From Rossellomorea aquimaris (GTDB taxonomy: Bacteria; Bacillota; Bacilli; Bacillales; Bacillaceae_B), in NCBI RefSeq assembly GCF_035590735.1, contig NZ_CP141595.1:3319001-3383000 (forward strand): a stretch of 64,000 nucleotides of DNA, written 5' to 3'. This document shows, piece by piece, positions 34,180 to 43,212 of the stretch (position 1 is the stretch's first letter; each line of letters begins with the position of its first letter). The position numbers were made by a program, and so were the translations under genes. The notes beneath the pieces were generated by a model that was not told the DNA's origin, ran no database searches, and saw nothing but the letters and a program-made list of their open reading frames with translations.

Positions 34180-34233
34180 ACCTGAACAAAGGGACGGTTG
34201 CTTGTTCAGCAAACGCCCCCGTTAGTTGAATAA
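34180..34233 (+). repeat. Dispersed repeat family A, copy 9
   Basis: CTGAACAAAGGGACGG, then GCTTGTTCAGCAAA and the right end CGCCCCCGTTAGTTGAATAA (34214-34233). CTGAACAA and TTGTTCAG form an inverted pair. Confidence 0.6.
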
Positions 34234-34302
34234 TCACCAATTCTGACTATATCTTTTCTTACTAAAACAGAGACATTTTCAAACTTCTTAATGGAGTAAG
34301 TT

Positions 34303-34890
34303 TCATTGTCTTCCCTTATAAAAACGCAAATAAATTATGAACATCTGTATGTATATGTAAACGTAAATGATTCCTAATCCTATGACGAACTCTTTTGGCA
34401 CCTTAGACTTTTCCAAGGTATGGTCAATTCCTAGCCGAAACGCATATGAACTAGCTTTTCGCAAATGCCAAGGTGAGGTGACTAGAACCGCTTTTTTCAG
34501 CCCTCTCTCGTGCATGATTTCTCGCGATTTCACCAAATTTTCATAAGTGCCCCTCGCCTTTATTTCTCGTATAATTTGGCTACCATCCACGCCTAATTCC
34601 ACTAAGGCTCTTGCCATGATTTCTGCCTCAACATGGTTATTTGCGACAGATGCTCCCGAACAAATAACTACTTCAGCAATTCCAGTGTGATAGAGGTCCG
34701 TTGCTTTATTGATACGTTCTCGTAAAATTGGAGTCATTCTTCCATCCTTTTTTGCGGGATAACCAAGTACAATCATAGCATCTCTTTTTTGCCCATGATT
34801 ATAACCCGCTTTGTTAAAATGCTTACGAATAAAGATAACCCCTACCATAAGGCACATAAAAATTAAGCATAAAATATACAAGCCTATCAT
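34303..34890 (-). CDS. YdcF/SanA-like DUF218 family membrane protein
   Basis: A 195-residue protein with an N-terminal transmembrane segment and a C-terminal hydrophobic segment flanking a DUF218 domain: MIVLGYPAKKDGRMTPILRE, VVICSGASVANNHVEAEIMA, RGTYENLVKSREIMHERGLK and LVTSPWHLRKASSYAFR. The conserved Glu/His/Arg residues of YdcF/SanA proteins are present. The family acts in envelope integrity and binds SAM or lipid intermediates in some members. The start follows AGGAGATATG. Confidence 0.88.
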   Translation of the reverse strand: MIGLYILCLIFMCLMVGVIFIRKHFNKAGYNHGQKRDAMIVLGYPAKKDGRMTPILRERINKATDLYHTGIAEVVICSGASVANNHVEAEIMARALVELGVDGSQIIREIKARGTYENLVKSREIMHERGLKKAVLVTSPWHLRKASSYAFRLGIDHTLEKSKVPKEFVIGLGIIYVYIYIQMFIIYLRFYKGRQ

Positions 34891-34984
34891 TTAACATATC
34901 TCCTCTGACATTCTCGCCTATCAATCGACAGATAATATACTTTGTATTGGGTGCACATCGGATTTTATAACAATCATTTGTTCA

Positions 34985-35035
34985 ATTAAACTGCCCTTTA
35001 CTTGAACAAAGGGTGGCTGCTTATCCAGTATGTAA
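34985..35035 (+). repeat. Dispersed repeat family A, copy 10
   Basis: AACTGCCCTTTACTTGAACA (34989-35008) then AAGGGTGGCTGCTTATCCAG. It resembles copy 9 with a truncated right end. Confidence 0.5.
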
Positions 35036-35047
35036 GATTAAAGCTGA

Positions 35048-35806
35048 TTACTGTTTTAAATATTCAGCATAAAGCAATTCCATAGCTTCAATAATCTTAT
35101 TGTCAGCAACCTGATTGCTTAATCTATTAGTTAAATTAACCGCCCCTAGTGCATAGATATAAGGCTGTTGATTAAAGTCACCAATTACACCTATATCAAC
35201 AACAACATTTTCTAATCCACCTGTCATATGGTTAAGATGGTGTGCGGGTATTTTTTTAATATCTCCCTTTTGTCTAACCAAACCATTTACGATTGGTGTC
35301 CATAAGAGAGGTTGTGTTTGGTACCCCTGATATATATGAATCATCAAATCAAGCATTTCATTTAGTTGAGCCTTATTTTCAATATCCCTTGGGTTTTCAG
35401 TAACACTTATTGAAGGATAGTAAGACTTGATGAACTTGTTTAACTTTTCCCAACCACCACAAAAATCAACAATACATCTGGCGATATAACTATCGTGGCA
35501 AGCAATCATCACTTCAACCGCTTCTCTCAAAGGGAGCGTTTGTCTGTTTTGTAGATGAGGATAAACTTCTTTGCTATCTTCAGCTGGATTAAATGACACT
35601 TCTTCAATAATATCATCCCAATTTACCAAATCATCATCTACCCATTTCGCTACACAAAATGCTATTGCTACTTTTGCAGATGATGCAAGAGGGACTTCAA
35701 TCTCACTATTCAAGGAGAATTTTTCTCTCTTTTCTACTGTAGAATATATAGCTATCCCTATTTCTCCTACATCTATTTCTTCAATTTTTTCTATAACTTT
35801 ACTCAC
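35048..35806 (-). CDS. Class A beta-lactamase-fold serine hydrolase
   Basis: A 252-residue protein of the serine beta-lactamase/transpeptidase fold without signal peptide. SxxK motif: VPLASSAKVAIAFCVAKW (Ser-Ser-Ala-Lys), near residue 42. A conserved MIACHDSYIARCIVDFCGGW region contains the second motif, and HHLNHMTGGLENVVVDIGVI is in place of KTG. Lacking a signal it is likely intracellular and not a classical resistance enzyme; substrate unknown. The GTG start follows AGGTGAAGAAAA. Confidence 0.82.
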   Translation of the reverse strand: MSKVIEKIEEIDVGEIGIAIYSTVEKREKFSLNSEIEVPLASSAKVAIAFCVAKWVDDDLVNWDDIIEEVSFNPAEDSKEVYPHLQNRQTLPLREAVEVMIACHDSYIARCIVDFCGGWEKLNKFIKSYYPSISVTENPRDIENKAQLNEMLDLMIHIYQGYQTQPLLWTPIVNGLVRQKGDIKKIPAHHLNHMTGGLENVVVDIGVIGDFNQQPYIYALGAVNLTNRLSNQVADNKIIEAMELLYAEYLKQ

Positions 35807-35913
35807 TTTTCTTCACCTACTTAGTTTTCTCTAGCCCTGATACAAACCTTCCATTAAAGAATAAAGGAAAAATGAAGTATGGCTGCATGGAAACTGTTAA
35901 AGTTGGAAACCCT

Positions 35914-37133
35914 CTACTTTGTGTTTTTAAGTATTTGTGTCAAAAAATTATTCGGCATTACAGGTCCTGAATCACCTTTTATCAATCCACTTTCTGATCT
36001 ACTAAAAATAGATTGTAAAATAATCTGCTTTTCTTCAGTAGGATAATTTTCTTCTGCATTTATTAATGCGAGATAAACATTAGTTAGTTGGGCCCTTTCT
36101 TCGTAATCTGTAGAAAGATGAAACCGACTCATTGTAATCTTGACTCCTTGACTTAAAAGGTAAAAACCAATTGAAGTGGCTACGCCCACAATTAAATATT
36201 TTTGTAAAGTATTAGTTACATTTGTTGTGTCAGAAAGGTTAAGATGTGATGATAATCCCAAATTATTAACCCTAATCCTAATCCAATAATTAGAGAAATC
36301 GAAGACCAAATAATGCCCTGTGTCTTATAAGTCTTTGAAAGTTCTGTCCAATACTGGGTTGGTCCACTTAACTTTAATTTCTCTGAATATTGCGCCTCTA
36401 AAGTCTCAATTTCTGTCTTCTTCTGACTTACTAATTCAGCAACTTCCTTTTTCCACTCATTATTTAATGTACTAATATCACCGAGGGTCTTTTCTTCTAT
36501 GTTACTAAGAAAATTTTGAAGATTTTTAATTTTTTCCTCTAACTCTTCCTTTTTCAATTTTAAAGAATCGATTTCATTTTCATAATCCGATTGATAATCA
36601 TTGAAAATATCTTCCGGTGATTCTAATAATCCTTGAATTTCTTTCTTTTTTACAAACCCTTTTTCGAATAGAATTGCTAAAAATGCCCCATATATTAACC
36701 TACTATCGAGATCCTCATTACGCGTATTAAATGGCTTATTTGCTATGTATTTATGGAATCCTTTAGCTTCTATCGAATCTAGCTTGTTTATTAGTTTTCC
36801 TTCTGGTGATTTTGAATATATAATTTCCTTGTTATTAGAGAGATTAACAAGGAGATTATATAACTCCCTAACGTTAGTTGTGGCTTGGTGTGAGTTTGTA
36901 CTATGATTTACAAATTGTTTTATCTTATTTGTCAAATTTGACCGTTGTTGATCTTCCAGTATTTTTGACCACACTGGAAACTCTTCATTAATAAAATTAA
37001 TTATCTCTTGGGGGGTAGAAAAAGAAACAGTAGTTTTTTTAAAAGGTATATCTATTTCTCTCTTCTTAAATTCGGTCTACCAACGCTTTTCCAATTCTTG
37101 TTTAACTTGTTCATTAGTGATAACAAATTCCAT
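35914..37133 (-). pseudogene. Disrupted DUF6161-like membrane protein gene
   Basis: A gene starting at ATG 37133 (ribosome-binding site GAGGGT) is broken twice. Codon 19 is TAG (37077-37079), after which the frame continues in protein-like sequence to residue-rich coiled-coil (LKLKKEELEEKIKNLQNFLS) and a transmembrane segment (SISLIIGLGLGLIIW). A frameshift near 36216-36240 then moves the reading frame; the downstream part has a second transmembrane segment and the C-terminal YEERAQLTNVYLALINAEEN and FSRSESGLIKGDSGP motifs of DUF6161. With both lesions repaired it would be about 400 residues. Function of the family unknown. Confidence 0.75.
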
Positions 37134-37172
37134 AAATGCACCCTCTAAAGTTTTATAGCTGAATGTTTCATA

Positions 37173-37260
37173 ATACCAATTATTTCAAATTTTATGATTT
37201 TGAGCAATACTCTTGTTCAACTAAATGGCCCTTTAACTGAACAAGGGTTAACTGGGGACG
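37173..37260 (+). repeat. Composite of repeat families B and A
   Basis: AATACCAATTATTTCAAA opens the element, followed by GTTCAACTAAATGGCCCTTT and AACTGAACAAGGGTTAAC. It contains the family B start and the family A left end in the order opposite to that at 26730. Confidence 0.55.
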
Positions 37261-37302
37261 TTCCTATCCGAGTAGAGTGGGGACCGTCCTCATTTTCATC
37301 AA

Positions 37303-37339
37303 AAAAAACGTCCCGTGGCCTGCCAAAGGGACGTTTTTT
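37303..37339. terminator. Intrinsic terminator, bidirectional
   Basis: AAACGTCCC (37306-37314) pairs with GGGACGTTT (37328-37336), flanked by A and T runs on both sides. It lies downstream of the leftward bacteriocin operon. Confidence 0.8.
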
Positions 37340-37414
37340 GAAAGGTTTTCCTCAAAATAGTCTTTTCCAACCTCTCAGACCTTCCATCTTATCCCCTTGA
37401 AAAGGGGTATAGCG

Positions 37415-37541
37415 AAGATTCATGCGTGGTTTACAATTAACGTGGGGGATTTGGAAAAATCATGCGGCTTCTGTAATAATCGTGCGAGTTTCAGATGCAA
37501 TCATGCGAGAAATTCGATAATCGTGCCAACATGTCGAATTT
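37415..37541. repeat. Degenerate tandem array, six units with about 20-nt period
   Basis: CATGCG or CGTGCG-like cores recur at 37421, 37441 (CGTGGG), 37461, 37481, 37502 and 37522 (CGTGCC), each preceded by AAT or ATT and separated by about 20 bases. Units are contiguous and differ in the intervening bases. It lies between the terminator and the end of the sagB-like gene, on the 3' side of that leftward gene. Confidence 0.7.
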
Positions 37542-37570
37542 TCTTTATCTGTAAGAATCAAAAGCACCAC

Positions 37571-37617
37571 GGGGACAGACATCGCTGCTCCTTTTAAAAG
37601 CCAAGGGACCTGTCCCC
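37571..37617. repeat. Inverted repeat at the end of the bacteriocin operon
   Basis: GGGGACAG (37571-37578) and CTGTCCCC (37610-37617) pair across about 30 bases, with an internal CTTTTAAAAG palindrome. The GGGGACAGGTCCC sequence is seen beside many Bacillus genes. It may be a weak terminator but lacks a T-run. Confidence 0.4.
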
Positions 37618-37631
37618 ATGGCCACCCCTCC

Positions 37632-39209
37632 TCAACTTAGCAAACTCCCTTTCATCCAAGCCCGCTCCCGAAAAGGTCCGATCGGTATCTGGATCAAGGT
37701 CGTTTGGCCCGTAGAATCGAGTTTGTACATTCTATCCGTCAACGCCGTATCAAATCCAAGAAGCGGGTGTCCGCCAAACCCGGCCGCAGACGAAGCTAAA
37801 AGCAGGCGCTGTACAAGCATTCCGGCTTCCATTTGCATGATTCTGTAGCCTCTGTATCCCAAGGTGTCTTGATAGTAATCTTTGTTTCCAATGATATGAA
37901 GGCACAACGGCACTTGAAGCAAATTGACGTTATCCAGGGACAGACCCGATTGAAGCTGAAGACGATAATCTCCTGTACTGATTTCCCGTAATGAATGGCG
38001 GCCACTGTCATATGCGTATGCGCCATTGGGTACGCCTTCCACATTATAGAAACAGCCAAAGATCGAAACACGGGATTCATCTCCGTAAGAAACCTCGTTG
38101 ATGTCACTACGAAAAGCATATGACTGAGCTGCTTTTTTCAATATCGTCGCGAGTTTCTGCTGACTTACCTTACCCATGACAAAATCCATTTCCGGGGAAT
38201 GGCGATTTTTGCATGCTTCAACAAAATCATAGGAGAATGGCTCGATATCTGGCAAATGAATTTCTTTTTCTCCGTTTCTAAAAACCGGTTGTTTTCCGAG
38301 TTTCTGAAAATAGCCGGTTGAATCGATTTTAGAAGCTTCATTCGCTGCCAGTAACATAGGAAACTCTCTAATTCTTTCAGACTTTTCGTAGAGTTCTGCA
38401 GAAACAACGGGCAGCTCCCGGCATACTTCTTCAGCAGTGAATGTCCTTTCCACTCCCTTCCCGTTTCCAGCCCAATTCGTTGCAGCAACTGAAAGCGGGA
38501 TGACGGAATAGACACTTTCCTCTTCCTCGGTCAGTCCAAGTAAACGGTTGATCGCTGAGTCCAGAAATTGAACATACACCCCTGACTCGAATCCAAACCG
38601 TTTGGCGGTCTCCAGCAACTGCCCCATCAGGACGCCTGCATCCAACCCCTGCAGCCGATAGGAAAAGTTATTGTATTTAAAAAAGTTTTTCCAAAATCTT
38701 GTGGAAACAAAGGCTGCGCCAAAACAAGTTGATATATCGCAGCGATTGCCGAGTGCCCGTTCTAAGTACGAATCGACATTCCCCTCCCGGAGCAGGACGA
38801 GACGATGGTGTGCGACATCATAATGGTAGATTCCATCGGGCAAATCATCCAACTTTAAATAGATATATAGTTCATTTGGGTACAGCGCCCCTCCTGATGG
38901 AGCAAACCGCCGATAGGAGTGGATGGGGTAAGACTCCTGATGCTCGGAGTCATCGGGATCCACCGACTGGCTTACCCCGGTGATGCCATAAACATACCAG
39001 AGAAAATGCCCGAGTCTTTCTAAATCGGGTTCTGACGGCGACGGGCTTACGGTGAGTGACACCGGTACATCCAGAGACAATGGCACAACTCGCAGCCCCA
39101 GGTAAAGCTTATAAGGAAGAGGGGCATCCTCCCAGTCCACTTCCCAGTTTGGCTGATTGGCCCGATTGATATTACATTGCAGATTGTGTAAAAATTCTTC
39201 CAGACTCAT
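37632..39209 (-). CDS. SagB/ThcOx-type azoline dehydrogenase
   Basis: A 525-residue FMN-dependent dehydrogenase with two nitroreductase-like regions, as in Bacillus heterocycloanthracin loci. The first half contains YRRFAPSGGALYPNELYIYL, the SagB hallmark, and FFKYNNFSYRLQGLDAGVLM; the second half repeats the fold (PNGAYAYDSGRHSLREIS, MQMEAGMLVQRLLLASSAAG). It oxidises azolines to thiazoles and oxazoles in the peptide made by the cyclodehydratase. It follows the YcaO gene by 20 bases and is last in the operon. The start follows AGGAGG at eight bases. Confidence 0.92.
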   Translation of the reverse strand: MSLEEFLHNLQCNINRANQPNWEVDWEDAPLPYKLYLGLRVVPLSLDVPVSLTVSPSPSEPDLERLGHFLWYVYGITGVSQSVDPDDSEHQESYPIHSYRRFAPSGGALYPNELYIYLKLDDLPDGIYHYDVAHHRLVLLREGNVDSYLERALGNRCDISTCFGAAFVSTRFWKNFFKYNNFSYRLQGLDAGVLMGQLLETAKRFGFESGVYVQFLDSAINRLLGLTEEEESVYSVIPLSVAATNWAGNGKGVERTFTAEEVCRELPVVSAELYEKSERIREFPMLLAANEASKIDSTGYFQKLGKQPVFRNGEKEIHLPDIEPFSYDFVEACKNRHSPEMDFVMGKVSQQKLATILKKAAQSYAFRSDINEVSYGDESRVSIFGCFYNVEGVPNGAYAYDSGRHSLREISTGDYRLQLQSGLSLDNVNLLQVPLCLHIIGNKDYYQDTLGYRGYRIMQMEAGMLVQRLLLASSAAGFGGHPLLGFDTALTDRMYKLDSTGQTTLIQIPIGPFRERAWMKGSLLS

Positions 39210-39229
39210 CCTCCTTACCTCCTACTACC

Positions 39230-41176
39230 TTAAGGAAACGGATGCGGTTTTTGATTAAGCTGATCATATGTCAATGGCCGGTCGGCATATCCCAATTCCG
39301 CCGGGACGTTAAGGACTCTTTCCAATCCTGTAAGACGGGTGAGATGATGCCCGAATGTCATGGGAAGCATGCCGGGAATCAATACTTTCACACAGTATAG
39401 TCCGTTCTTTTCAAGTTCCGGGGCGGTTTGATCAACGACAATGACATCAAGGCTCCGGCTTCGGAATCTTTCAAGAATATCCTTCAGGTCATCCGTAAGA
39501 TCACTGTGATCGGAGCTCCAGTTGAATTCTTCTTTGAAACTTCGCAATGGCCGGCTGTCATCTTGTAAAAACGTGAAACGTTCCTCGGCCTGGGGCAGTC
39601 CATACAGCATGCCGTGATCATCCATCTGCATTACGAGGGAATCATCGACCAGCATTTTTTCATATTTCGCCTTGTTCTTCTCCAACTTTTCATCCAGATT
39701 CAGCATCATCCCGGCGAGCTCCTGAATCGCGCTTTTTGCCGCTCTCACTGGATCCAGATGGGCACCTGCCGCAAGGATCAGATTCAATCCTTTATCCTTC
39801 CTGTTCTTGGCCATCGCAAAGACGCTTGGAATTCCGTGCTCCATGGTCGAGTTATATAAATAGAGATCATACCCTGCGACCGCCCGCATCCGTTCAATCA
39901 TTAACTGGAGCTCCTCGTCCCCTGATGAAAGAGGATCAAGACGCGGCAGGTTGAGCTCTGCATACCAGGTCAAAAGGAAAGAGTCCCGTTCGACTACCTC
40001 CATGATTCCGTAAAAAATCGCTTCCTCCCTGCTTCCTCCAAGTGCACAGCCATTGGACGTTTCATAAACAAAACCGGATGAGCTGCAGCCCAGACTGTAA
40101 TAGGAAAGGAGCTCAGGGACGAGAATCGGACGTTCTTCGATGAGGGAATATCCCCACACCCAGTCAATGGACCTTTCAGGATCAAACTTTTCAAATGGAA
40201 AACCTGGCATCGCGTACTGTTCATCGGTATGCACGCCGACCTTCAGCGGATTCAGTGCATGCTCCACCAACTGTCGGTAGCTATCATGGACGACTGTCCG
40301 TTTGCCCCGGGGCTCCAGACCGCAGTGACGCTCCAATCCTTCAAGAATGGCTGTCAGCTCGCTATCTGAGTAGACTTGTGTCCGTCCAGCCGTCCCTTCA
40401 TCCCCGGAGAACATCGGCATATTGACACTCGCATCTGCAAAAGGCGTCACCAGGTCATACATCTTGCTGTTGAAAAGTCCGGTCCGATTATCCAGATAGT
40501 CTTTTATCAAGACGTTCTTCAGTTCACCCAGGGGAGTACAGCGGAAACTGCCGGCATGGATCTTCGGACTGGGCTCGATGGAAAGACGGGCTAACTCAGG
40601 CGAATCGTCCGGTATCGGGCTGCAATTATGGCATAATGAGTCGGGAACGAAAGAGTGCCAGGAGCTGTTCAATGTTTTCAAGTCGGTTAAACATACCTGT
40701 CCTTTGGAGTGTGGCTTTGCATCTTCAAGGACCCGGCCAACTTCTGCTGCGATGATGTGAGTCATGTGCACTAAACCGGTATTCGAAGCCCATGGGTCTT
40801 TCGTTATTCCACCCTCTTCAGCGAGTTTTTCCTGTACCTCCCGCATCTCATTCCGTTCCTTTCCTCCAAGGAGACGTCTTAAATCTGCACATTGTGAGCA
40901 TCCTGGTGTGTTCTGATGAACCAGTGGGCCGATGATACCCTCTCCAAACGAAACAAAGCCTCTCAGCCATGGGATAGACGACTGCCTCATCACTTCTTCT
41001 GCCATTTGATGCACAGCCGGATTCCATGTATCATCCAATGTCAGCACTAAGTCTGTATTTGCCGGGAACTTTTTTTCAACGTTTTTTTGCCGGAAAACGG
41101 GATACCGCGCTGAAATTTGCGCACATACAAGGTCCGCAAGCAGCCCATCCCCCACAATCACTACGAAAGAATTCAT
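39230..41176 (-). CDS. TOMM cyclodehydratase, fused SagC-like and YcaO (SagD) protein
   Basis: A 648-residue protein. The N-terminal part is E1/ThiF-like (VVIVGDGLLADLVCAQISAR) with zinc CxxC pairs CSQC and CHNC (about residues 96-190). The C-terminal YcaO domain (about 250-648) carries ATP-binding signatures ETSNGCALGGSREEAIFYGI and EVVERDSFLLTWY and ends in PHPFP, the conserved PxPxP tail of azoline-forming YcaO enzymes. It uses ATP to convert Cys/Ser/Thr to azolines on the precursor. Its ATG overlaps the stop of the upstream maturation gene. Confidence 0.95.
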   Translation of the reverse strand: MNSFVVIVGDGLLADLVCAQISARYPVFRQKNVEKKFPANTDLVLTLDDTWNPAVHQMAEEVMRQSSIPWLRGFVSFGEGIIGPLVHQNTPGCSQCADLRRLLGGKERNEMREVQEKLAEEGGITKDPWASNTGLVHMTHIIAAEVGRVLEDAKPHSKGQVCLTDLKTLNSSWHSFVPDSLCHNCSPIPDDSPELARLSIEPSPKIHAGSFRCTPLGELKNVLIKDYLDNRTGLFNSKMYDLVTPFADASVNMPMFSGDEGTAGRTQVYSDSELTAILEGLERHCGLEPRGKRTVVHDSYRQLVEHALNPLKVGVHTDEQYAMPGFPFEKFDPERSIDWVWGYSLIEERPILVPELLSYYSLGCSSSGFVYETSNGCALGGSREEAIFYGIMEVVERDSFLLTWYAELNLPRLDPLSSGDEELQLMIERMRAVAGYDLYLYNSTMEHGIPSVFAMAKNRKDKGLNLILAAGAHLDPVRAAKSAIQELAGMMLNLDEKLEKNKAKYEKMLVDDSLVMQMDDHGMLYGLPQAEERFTFLQDDSRPLRSFKEEFNWSSDHSDLTDDLKDILERFRSRSLDVIVVDQTAPELEKNGLYCVKVLIPGMLPMTFGHHLTRLTGLERVLNVPAELGYADRPLTYDQLNQKPHPFP

Positions 41177-43077
41177 CAGGTTTCCTCCTCTCGCAGCAGC
41201 ACACCAAACACGCCTTCGAGCTCCTGTTTAAAAACGGGCTCAATATTCAGTTCATACACCACTACCTGCTTTTGATTCCTTTTCAAGGTTTGCATCGCTT
41301 CTTTCAAAGACTGGGTCCTGTCTTCACTGGCTGGAATGGTGATTCTCTCTGGCTTTCCTTGCTCTATTGCAACAACAACCGGTTTTGCGTCGAAAGCATC
41401 TTTATCGTTCTGAGCTTGAAAGAGTGCATGCTGAAGAGAGTTCCTCAATGCCATGGTAATCGTGAAATCGGTATTCCCATACCAGCCATTCCTTCCACGA
41501 ACATAGACGACAGGAAATCCAGCCAAATCCTCCCCTAATCCGATTTCCGGCTTTCCTTGCATGGTGGTCAGTGCCTGTAAATAATAACGGCATGTTTCAT
41601 CCTCAACCCTATCCAATTCAAGGCGGGAAATCGTGCTGCTTTGAACCGATTCTCTTTTCCTCAGCCCATCAGTCAAACACTCACGAAGACCGCGGCCGAC
41701 GCATTCTGCAAACGTCGCTCCAGTGCAGGTGGCCATGTATTCCCCAGTTTCACGAGGAACGATCAAACTTGCCAATCTTGAAGCGTATCTCTCTATCCCC
41801 CTTAACCCTGCTTCCCTGCGTGCTTCTTCATGGGTCAAGCCGCTGCAGATTACCTCATCCAACAGTTCTGCAGGGCCCTTGGACAGGACATCGACCGGCT
41901 GGACACGGCATTGAGCCAATGGCAGCTGCTTCGTATCTCCTTCTTCCCACACATGAAAAATCCCCGTCTCTTTAGACGTCAGCAGAGTAAAGAGATACAA
42001 TACTTTTTCAGGATCAGATCTTTCTGAAACCTGTTCTATCCGTGTTTCCACATTCTGAATACCTTCAGCTCCTGAATATTCAATCTCCAGGGGATGAGGT
42101 AGAAAGGAATGCCAGCTTCCTTCAAGCGTTTCTGAATCCAGCAGGAAGATTCGATTTCGCTGATCTGATTTTGTCACTCCCGTTATCTCCTTGAATAATT
42201 CAAAGACGACCATGTTCGCAAGCATCGCTCCAGGGATCGCCGATTCGATCGAAACCTGATCTTCTTTTCGTAAGGCTGTAGTGTGAATGCGCCTCCAAGC
42301 AGATTCCCAACCAGCCTCGGAATCAGGGTGGATGATGGGTCCTGCGATTCCTGTCTGCCTGTTGCAAATCGCCGGAATAAACTGCTTCTTATCGGTCCGG
42401 CAAATGGCATGGAGGAGCTCCATTTCCTCAAGATTTTCGTTTTGACTTACATATAAAATGGAATCGAAGGGCTTCAGGGTCTCCCGCCATCCGTCTTCAC
42501 TGAATCCGACTTCCAGGAGCTCTACCTCCGGATCCGTTTTACGCGCATGTTCCACAAGTTCCTGCAGCCGCCCTCTATTCGTCGGTACCTCATCGGTCAA
42601 GAGCACCTGCAGCTTAGCCAATCCCGATTCAATCAGCGATGAAACGAGTGAAGTCAGAATAGGACCAGACCCCACTGCCAGGACATTGGCACCTCGGTAG
42701 GTTTCAAACCTTGAAGCGCCCGAACCTGCCAAACTGTCGACAAATTCGATCTGTGATGCGAATTTTTTCACTGCATGTTGGGGCAGTTGGTGTGGCAGAT
42801 CCCTGCTCACGTCCCGAACAAATCCATTTTTATGCAATACCTCTGCTATTTCCATGACCCTGTTTTTATAAGGTACAGGCAGTCCGTTCGTCAAATACTC
42901 AAGGGAGTACTCCCCATTGAACATCGGAAGCAGCTTCTCAACCCATTGATCAATTCCACTTCCCTCCATGCGGAAAGAGCATTGGTTATTCCTAAAGAAA
43001 ACACCGCTGTTTGGTTCAGGGAGGTAAAACGTATCCCTCATTACTTTTAAACGCATAGAAGGGTCCAATTTTCCCAT
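41176..43077 (-). CDS. Thiazole-containing bacteriocin maturation protein (ThiF-like)
   Basis: A 633-residue protein of the ThiF-like family linked to heterocycloanthracin/sonorensin loci. The N-terminal region (LKVMRDTFYLPEPNSGVFFR) probably binds the leader. A degenerate Rossmann fold follows (GANVLAVGSGPILTSLVSSL near residue 145), and the C-terminal part has a YcaO-like stretch (GATFAECVGRGLRECLTDGL). It is presumed to present the precursor to the cyclodehydratase. The ATG at 43077 follows AAGGAGGAGCGCT; the longer frame to 43167 runs through the upstream terminator and is rejected. Confidence 0.9.
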   Translation of the reverse strand: MGKLDPSMRLKVMRDTFYLPEPNSGVFFRNNQCSFRMEGSGIDQWVEKLLPMFNGEYSLEYLTNGLPVPYKNRVMEIAEVLHKNGFVRDVSRDLPHQLPQHAVKKFASQIEFVDSLAGSGASRFETYRGANVLAVGSGPILTSLVSSLIESGLAKLQVLLTDEVPTNRGRLQELVEHARKTDPEVELLEVGFSEDGWRETLKPFDSILYVSQNENLEEMELLHAICRTDKKQFIPAICNRQTGIAGPIIHPDSEAGWESAWRRIHTTALRKEDQVSIESAIPGAMLANMVVFELFKEITGVTKSDQRNRIFLLDSETLEGSWHSFLPHPLEIEYSGAEGIQNVETRIEQVSERSDPEKVLYLFTLLTSKETGIFHVWEEGDTKQLPLAQCRVQPVDVLSKGPAELLDEVICSGLTHEEARREAGLRGIERYASRLASLIVPRETGEYMATCTGATFAECVGRGLRECLTDGLRKRESVQSSTISRLELDRVEDETCRYYLQALTTMQGKPEIGLGEDLAGFPVVYVRGRNGWYGNTDFTITMALRNSLQHALFQAQNDKDAFDAKPVVVAIEQGKPERITIPASEDRTQSLKEAMQTLKRNQKQVVVYELNIEPVFKQELEGVFGVLLREEET

Positions 43078-43147
43078 AGCGCTCCTCCTTACATCCGCTA
43101 ATGTGACTATCATTATCATCGTATGAGTCTCACTTTGTCCCTTATGT

Positions 43148-43185
43148 ATAAAAAAAGACCCCTGCACTGACTCGTACAGGGATCA
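43148..43185 (-). terminator. Intrinsic terminator between precursor and maturation genes
   Basis: GACCCCTGCAC (43157-43167) pairs with GTACAGGGATC (43174-43184), followed by T's on the minus strand. It would limit readthrough, giving more precursor than enzyme mRNA. Confidence 0.85.
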
Positions 43186-43212
43186 TGTTGAACACGAAAT
43201 TCTAAAAGCTGA

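Noticed and set aside
25849..37260. Chromosomal integron with attC sites
   Set aside because: The repeats have paired ends and stems but do not fit the R-Y-Y-Y-A-A-C / G-T-T-R-R-R-Y core pair, and no integron integrase is in the window. Kept as a cassette-array hypothesis only.
37415..37541. CRISPR-like short repeats at regular spacing
   Set aside because: Units are contiguous with a 20-base period, lack conserved repeat/spacer separation, and no cas genes are present. The same holds for 45290-45445.
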